This document shows, one piece after another, positions 22,895-26,589 of a stretch of 26,589 bases of DNA. Where the stretch lies: positions 1 to 26,589 of the IMG/VR virus record IMGVR_UViG_3300030090_005633. One strand, 5' to 3'. Within the stretch, counting starts at the first letter, position 1; every line of letters starts with the position of its first letter. The DNA is from a virus. The position numbers and the translations under genes are program-made. Below the pieces are notes generated by a model. It searched no databases. It saw only the letters and a list, made by a program, of their open reading frames with translations, and was not told where the DNA came from.

Positions 22895-23167
22895 TACTTA
22901 GATGTTACACGGAAAAGCGAGAATATGAATATTTCTTAATTTTAAGACTCATTTGAGATTAGGTAGGTGTTCCCACGTTCCCAATGTTCCCACCTTTGTA
23001 CCAAACTTACCTCGCGTTATATTTATCCCCTATATCCCTATAATATACAATATATATATTTATATACTATATACTAGGAACATAAGGAACATATATATAT
23101 AGAGTAGTTATAGAAAGGGTTTTGAGCGTTCCCGAAGGTAGGAACAGGGTAGGAACAGTAAGGAACA
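22895..23167. other. Noncoding AT-rich region, candidate replication origin and structural-operon promoter
   Basis: I see no gene in these 273 bp. The centre (about 23018-23100) is almost pure A/T with runs of TATA. It is flanked by copies of GTTCC or its complement (listed separately). Two short perfect palindromes lie near the terminase gene: AATAT-GA-ATATT (22922-22933) and CTTAA-TT-TTAAG (22935-22946). Placement between the replication gene and the packaging genes fits an origin or a packaging site, and the late promoter for the leftward operon should also be near here. None of these roles is proven from sequence. Confidence 0.5.
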
Positions 23168-23207
23168 TCAGGATGATTTTTGAAACCAGACCCATTTCGG
23201 TGTTCCC
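22969..23207. repeat. Iteron-like cluster of GTTCC / GGAAC
   Basis: GTTCCC on the plus strand at 22969-22974, 22977-22982, 22986-22991, 23128-23133 and 23202-23207. The complementary GGAAC at 23077-23081, 23086-23090, 23141-23145, 23152-23156 and 23162-23166. That is ten copies in 239 bp, many spaced 8-11 bp apart (about one helix turn), on both sides of an AT-rich core. The last copy lies inside the 3' end of the PrimPol gene. Confidence 0.7.
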
Positions 23208-25201
23208 ATCACTCTTTTCTTTTTTCGATCATATTTGAGACTCCTTAAGATTTGACTTACGGTCATCATGTCACTTTTTGTTTGTCTTTCGATAGGTTTT
23301 TCGATGGCATCTGTTAACAAAACTTCAATAGTAATATCTTTAACTGAGTTTGACGGATCATTCAACCAATGACTTATAACAGATGACCAGGGAGAATCAA
23401 CCATGTATGATAAATTTTCCTTTTCAATCTGATGTTCCTCTTCGTAAGAAAGAAAATGAGGTTCATTATTTTTGAAGGCGTGAATCGCACCCGACCACAG
23501 AGCATCGCGCTCAAGCTGTAGGGAATCAAGATCAATAGATTTCGCAGTGCAGGGAATAACATGAAATCTCCGATTTCCTGTGTCATCTATCAACAGACCT
23601 GATTCTTTGTTACTGCTTCCTACAATAATGCCACGCCTAGGCCATTCTTCTACGGCTTTACCATAAGGAACTCTAAGAAGATCTGTTGACCTTGATAGAA
23701 AAGCTTTTACCACCCCTGCGTGTTTTCTTGATGTGATGCCATCAATTTCTGACCATTCCATTCCCCATGATCGGTGAAGTACGAGGAGATCATCTTTTGA
23801 AGAAATATCACCAAGAGCATCTGAGAAGAAGGGGCCGAAAAGGGTTTGCCAGAATGATGATTTTTTTATGCCTTGAGAACCCTGCAAGACGGTGGCGGTG
23901 TCATGTTTACAGCCTGGCATATAAACTCTTCTTACTGCATTTATAAGAGTGAGTTTAAGCATGGTGTCATATATTGTCGGTTCGGTAAGACTTTGATCCT
24001 GTGGTCTTAAATATGTTGATGCCAAAGATTCAATGTAAGCTGGTTGGATTTCGTTGTAACAGTGATCAAGATAAAGTTTTACAGGATCATATTCATTTTC
24101 ATGAGCTACTTTTAGGAGACAATCAACTGCCATTTCTTTTGGCACTTTATAACCAAGTTCTGCAAGAGTAAGATAAAAAATTTCAATATTTTTTATAACT
24201 TTGCCATCCATTTCTATTGAATGAGAAAAGGTATTAAATCTAATTTCTTGTTTAAGATTGCGTAAAAAATTTATAAGCTCCTGAGATGTAAGTTGTTCTA
24301 ATTTACGAGAAACAGGAGTTGATTCTTCTTTTGGTTCTATTGATGTTGGAAAAATGCGTGGTGGTGGAGTCCAACCATCTTCGGATGCAAACTTTTGAAG
24401 AGTACCAAGAGAAACCCCTGATGATTTAAATGATGACCATTTCTTTTCACATTCTCCTGATTTATATTTGCTGTTTTTTTGTGATAGCTGTTCCCAATCA
24501 AAGAGGAGAGAATCATCGCCTACTGAATGAGCAGCCATACCAATTTTGACCCATGTATCGTAGTCATCTAAACGGTTTGGATTTATTGATTGGAGAAGGG
24601 AACGTGCTTTATCTGTATCTGAGTTTAGAGTTTGTATCTGTGGTGCTTTTTTCTTTTTCGGCTCCATCATCTTTTGGATTATGGCAAAGGGAGCTTCTGC
24701 TATTTCAAGATCAGAGGGTGAACGACCATCCATCCACCTGTAACCGTCAGTTTTTGGATGTTTACCAGATACTATGGATTGCGTACCATTCCACCGCAAC
24801 TCTATTTGTTCAACAGAACCATCCTCATCTTTTACCCCTGTTTGAAATTTGCGAGTTTTTATCTTTGACCAATATTTTTCTGGAACTTGGTAAATTATCT
24901 GAAACCTACCGACCCGACCTGATGTGACCATCCATGATGGTGGGAGTGATGATAATGAAAAACCCCATTCACCTAATATTTTTGCAGCTGATGGCCCATC
25001 ATGATCTAGGAAAAGCAGGCCACCTGAAGGAGTTCCACAGCATACACCGATACCTGTAGATCTTTTTGCGACAAGCTCCTTAAACAGTTGTGATTGTTTA
25101 AGTGGATTGTTTTGCCAATCATTTTGATAAGGTCTTTTATTTTGAACGGCAACAAAACCCCAGTGCTTGGGAAGGCCAAGCAGTTCTTCTTTTATATCCA
25201 T
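23168..25201 (-). CDS. PrimPol-VirE replication protein (primase plus helicase)
   Basis: A 677-residue protein with three domains. Residues about 10-175 form a bifunctional primase-polymerase domain: GLLFLDHDGPSA (Asp66, Asp68 as likely metal ligands) and TSGRVGRFQIIY (about 93-104). Residues about 195-277 match the PriCT-2 domain (RLDDYDTWVKIGMAAHSVGD, CEKKWSSFKSSGVSLGTLQK). Residues about 410-640 form a VirE-type ATPase: the P-loop is GSQGIKKS (441-448; Lys replaces the usual Gly before the catalytic Lys), then MEWSEIDG, FLSRSTDLLRVPYGK and DDTGNRRFHVIP. The protein should prime and unwind DNA at phage replication start. The gene lies directly downstream of a ribbon-helix-helix gene (2-nt gap) and next to the GGAAC cluster. 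Confidence 0.9.
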   Translation of the reverse strand: MDIKEELLGLPKHWGFVAVQNKRPYQNDWQNNPLKQSQLFKELVAKRSTGIGVCCGTPSGGLLFLDHDGPSAAKILGEWGFSLSSLPPSWMVTSGRVGRFQIIYQVPEKYWSKIKTRKFQTGVKDEDGSVEQIELRWNGTQSIVSGKHPKTDGYRWMDGRSPSDLEIAEAPFAIIQKMMEPKKKKAPQIQTLNSDTDKARSLLQSINPNRLDDYDTWVKIGMAAHSVGDDSLLFDWEQLSQKNSKYKSGECEKKWSSFKSSGVSLGTLQKFASEDGWTPPPRIFPTSIEPKEESTPVSRKLEQLTSQELINFLRNLKQEIRFNTFSHSIEMDGKVIKNIEIFYLTLAELGYKVPKEMAVDCLLKVAHENEYDPVKLYLDHCYNEIQPAYIESLASTYLRPQDQSLTEPTIYDTMLKLTLINAVRRVYMPGCKHDTATVLQGSQGIKKSSFWQTLFGPFFSDALGDISSKDDLLVLHRSWGMEWSEIDGITSRKHAGVVKAFLSRSTDLLRVPYGKAVEEWPRRGIIVGSSNKESGLLIDDTGNRRFHVIPCTAKSIDLDSLQLERDALWSGAIHAFKNNEPHFLSYEEEHQIEKENLSYMVDSPWSSVISHWLNDPSNSVKDITIEVLLTDAIEKPIERQTKSDMMTVSQILRSLKYDRKKKRVMGTPKWVWFQKSS

Positions 25202-25203
25202 TG

Positions 25204-25347
25204 TTATGCAGCCTGCTCCATTCTTTCAGCAACAATAAGTCTGAGTAAACAGGATCTGGATTCAGAACCTTTGTTATCATCAAGCCATTTTATCTGACCC
25301 TGCGAGAGTTGAATATTGATAGTTTTTAAAATTTGCTCTTGTTCCAT
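25204..25347 (-). CDS. 47-residue ribbon-helix-helix DNA-binding protein
   Basis: The frame runs from ATG 25347 to TAA 25204-25206, ending 2 nt before the PrimPol start. The sequence KTINIQLSQGQIKWLDDN followed by ESRSCLLRLIVAERME is a typical Arc/CopG ribbon-helix-helix: an alternating beta strand (TINIQLS), a first helix and a second helix containing SRS then LIV. Proteins of this kind are small dimeric repressors that often control their own promoter. It heads the leftward replication operon and faces the rightward helicase gene. Confidence 0.75.
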   Translation of the reverse strand: MEQEQILKTINIQLSQGQIKWLDDNKGSESRSCLLRLIVAERMEQAA

Positions 25348-25405
25348 ATCTAGGGTTGTTTATGTGTAACTATAGGGTAAGATACCACCATATACAGTAT
25401 GGTCA
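25348..25405. promoter_or_regulatory. Divergent promoter region with inverted repeat
   Basis: These 58 bp separate the divergent ribbon-helix-helix and helicase genes, so both promoters should be here or just inside the genes. An inverted repeat, ACCATA-tacag-TATGGT, lies at 25387-25403, right before the helicase ATG. A loose rightward promoter, TTGTTT then TAAGAT with a 16-bp spacer, precedes it. The repeat is a plausible operator for the ribbon-helix-helix protein. Confidence 0.45.
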
Positions 25406-26589
25406 ATGGTTAGATTACGAGACTATCAAAAAGTGGCGAGCAAAAAGTTGACCAGGCTTTGTCAGATCAAGAAATGTGCATATCTAAGTGGCGAATGTAG
25501 AACAGGCAAAACAATGGTGGCACTGTCTGTTGTCAGGAATATGGCACTTGAAAAGGTGTTGATTATTACTAAGAAAAAAGCAATACCAAGTATTGAGAGT
25601 GATGTTGAAAAGATGAATCTTAAGAGGGTAGTATCTATAACTAACTTTGAACAGTTAAAAAATTTTAAGGGAACAAGCTGGAATATGATCATCGTTGATG
25701 AAGCCCATAGTGTTGGAGCATTTCCAAAACCATCTCAAAGATATCAAAATATATTGCAACTTAGATATAACAGTATCATTTTAATGAGTGGAACACCAAG
25801 CCCTGAAAGCTTCAGCCAGCTTTATCATCAATGGTCTTTAACACCTTTTCTATGGAGTCATTATCAGAACTTTTACAGGTGGGCCAGTGATTATGTGGAT
25901 GTGAAGGAGAAAAGAGTTGGTACTGGTATTGTCATAAAAGATTATTCAGAAGCCAAGCAAAGCAGAATATTGAAGGATATTGAACCTTATACGGTACAAA
26001 TGACCCAGAAGGAGGCTGGTTTTACTCAAGAGATTGAGGAGGAAGTGCATATGGTAAAGATGTCGAGAAGAACATACAGGTTAGCATTGAGGATAATCAA
26101 AGATGGTGTTATCGGCAGCCCAACAGGAAGATCTGTCGTTGCAGATACTGGTGCAAAGGTGATGAGCAAATTACGTCAGATTTATAATGGTCATGTCATA
26201 ACAGAAAGGCATGGAGCAATAGTTTTTGATAAAAGTAAAGCTGATTATATAAAAAATAAATTTAATGGAAGGATTGCCATTTTATATTGTTTTATTGCAG
26301 AAGGCAAAATGCTAAGAGAATATTTTGGAGATAGGGCAACAGATGACCCTGATGTTTTTAATGCTGTCAGCGATTCTGTTTTTATAGGTCAGGTCAAGAG
26401 TTGTAGAGAAGGGGTTAATCTGAGCAGTGCCGATCACTTGATTTTTTTAGGGATAGATTATTCTGCATTAAGTTATTTACAGGGTAGAGAGAGGGCAAGT
26501 TTTCTCGGTAGAGAAAGAAAAAATAAAATCCATTATATTTTTGCAGAGAAGGGAATCGAGCCAAAAGTATATGATGTTGTTAAATTAAA
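25406..26589 (+). CDS. Superfamily 2 DEAD/DEAH helicase, 3' end cut off by the window
   Basis: An open frame from ATG 25406 to the window edge, 394 complete codons, no stop. Motifs in order: a Q-like start (VRLRDYQKVA), Walker A SGECRTGKT (residues 28-36), a TKKKAIP segment (Ia-like), DEAH box IIVDEAHSVG (95-104), SGTPSPESF (128-136, motif III), and near the end KSCREGVNLSSADHLIFLG and YLQGRERAS (motifs V and VI, with the arginine finger). This is a complete SF2/SNF2-like core, common in phage replication modules. It reads away from the structural genes, so it belongs to the early or replication region. No ribosome binding site is obvious. Confidence 0.88.
   Translation, partial: MVRLRDYQKVASKKLTRLCQIKKCAYLSGECRTGKTMVALSVVRNMALEKVLIITKKKAIPSIESDVEKMNLKRVVSITNFEQLKNFKGTSWNMIIVDEAHSVGAFPKPSQRYQNILQLRYNSIILMSGTPSPESFSQLYHQWSLTPFLWSHYQNFYRWASDYVDVKEKRVGTGIVIKDYSEAKQSRILKDIEPYTVQMTQKEAGFTQEIEEEVHMVKMSRRTYRLALRIIKDGVIGSPTGRSVVADTGAKVMSKLRQIYNGHVITERHGAIVFDKSKADYIKNKFNGRIAILYCFIAEGKMLREYFGDRATDDPDVFNAVSDSVFIGQVKSCREGVNLSSADHLIFLGIDYSALSYLQGRERASFLGRERKNKIHYIFAEKGIEPKVYDVVKL

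Noticed and set aside
23040-23100. TATA-rich repeats as a CRISPR or tandem repeat array
   Set aside because: No repeat-spacer structure; just simple A/T sequence between GGAAC words.
24553-24927. 124-codon plus-strand frame inside the PrimPol gene
   Set aside because: Antisense to the conserved PrimPol and PriCT-2 domains; no family resemblance.
25462-25692. 76-codon minus-strand frame opposite the helicase
   Set aside because: It lies across the helicase Walker A and DEAH motifs on the other strand and has no independent support.
1-26589. tRNA genes, integrase, transposase or CRISPR array
   Set aside because: I looked for cloverleaf-like stems, recombinase motifs and spaced repeats and saw none that I could support.

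Overview
The window is most of the structural half of a tailed bacteriophage genome, plus the start of its replication region. It is AT-rich and tightly packed. Nearly every gene lies on the minus strand, so the transcriptional order runs from right to left: small and large terminase, portal, Mu F-like head protein, a cassette of tiny basic proteins, scaffold, major capsid protein, decoration-like protein, connector and neck proteins, tail terminator, tail tube, frameshifted tail chaperones, tape measure, the lambda-type distal tail set (M, L, K, I, J), a tail fibre, and small membrane proteins. The long tape measure and complete M-L-K-I-J set indicate a siphovirus with a flexible tail of roughly 90 nm. 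The fibre N-terminus and the small proteins at the left end resemble, from memory, proteins of marine cyanobacterial phages. A marine, probably cyanobacterial, host is therefore my best guess, but it is inference.

Layout. 1-1579: fibre-proximal accessory genes and small membrane proteins. 1607-9721: fibre and tail tip. 9722-12563: tape measure, chaperones, tube. 12593-14862: neck and connector genes. 14862-17292: decoration protein, major capsid protein and scaffold. 17332-18553: seven tiny, overlapping, lysine-rich genes. 18556-22894: head protein, portal and terminase. 22895-23167: noncoding, AT-rich, with a GTTCC/GGAAC repeat cluster, a candidate replication origin. 23168-25347: a PrimPol-VirE replication protein led by a small ribbon-helix-helix protein. 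25406-26589: an SF2 helicase reading rightward, cut off by the window end.

Main discovery. The major capsid gene is split by a compact 253-nt group I intron (16138-16390, minus strand). I could fold every expected helix by eye (P1, P2, P3, P4, P5, P6, P7, P7.1/P7.2, P8, P9, P9.1, P10), with the splice-site U-G pair and a terminal G. Splicing joins the capsid exactly between Pro54 and Phe55 and gives a 345-residue protein. The intron carries no endonuclease gene.

Other points: a textbook -1 frameshift site (A AAA AAC, 7-nt spacer, stem) between the tail chaperones; the same beta-rich module inserted in two tail proteins; a gpL-like protein with no cysteines; and at least eight coding genes shorter than 60 codons that simple ORF calling would miss.
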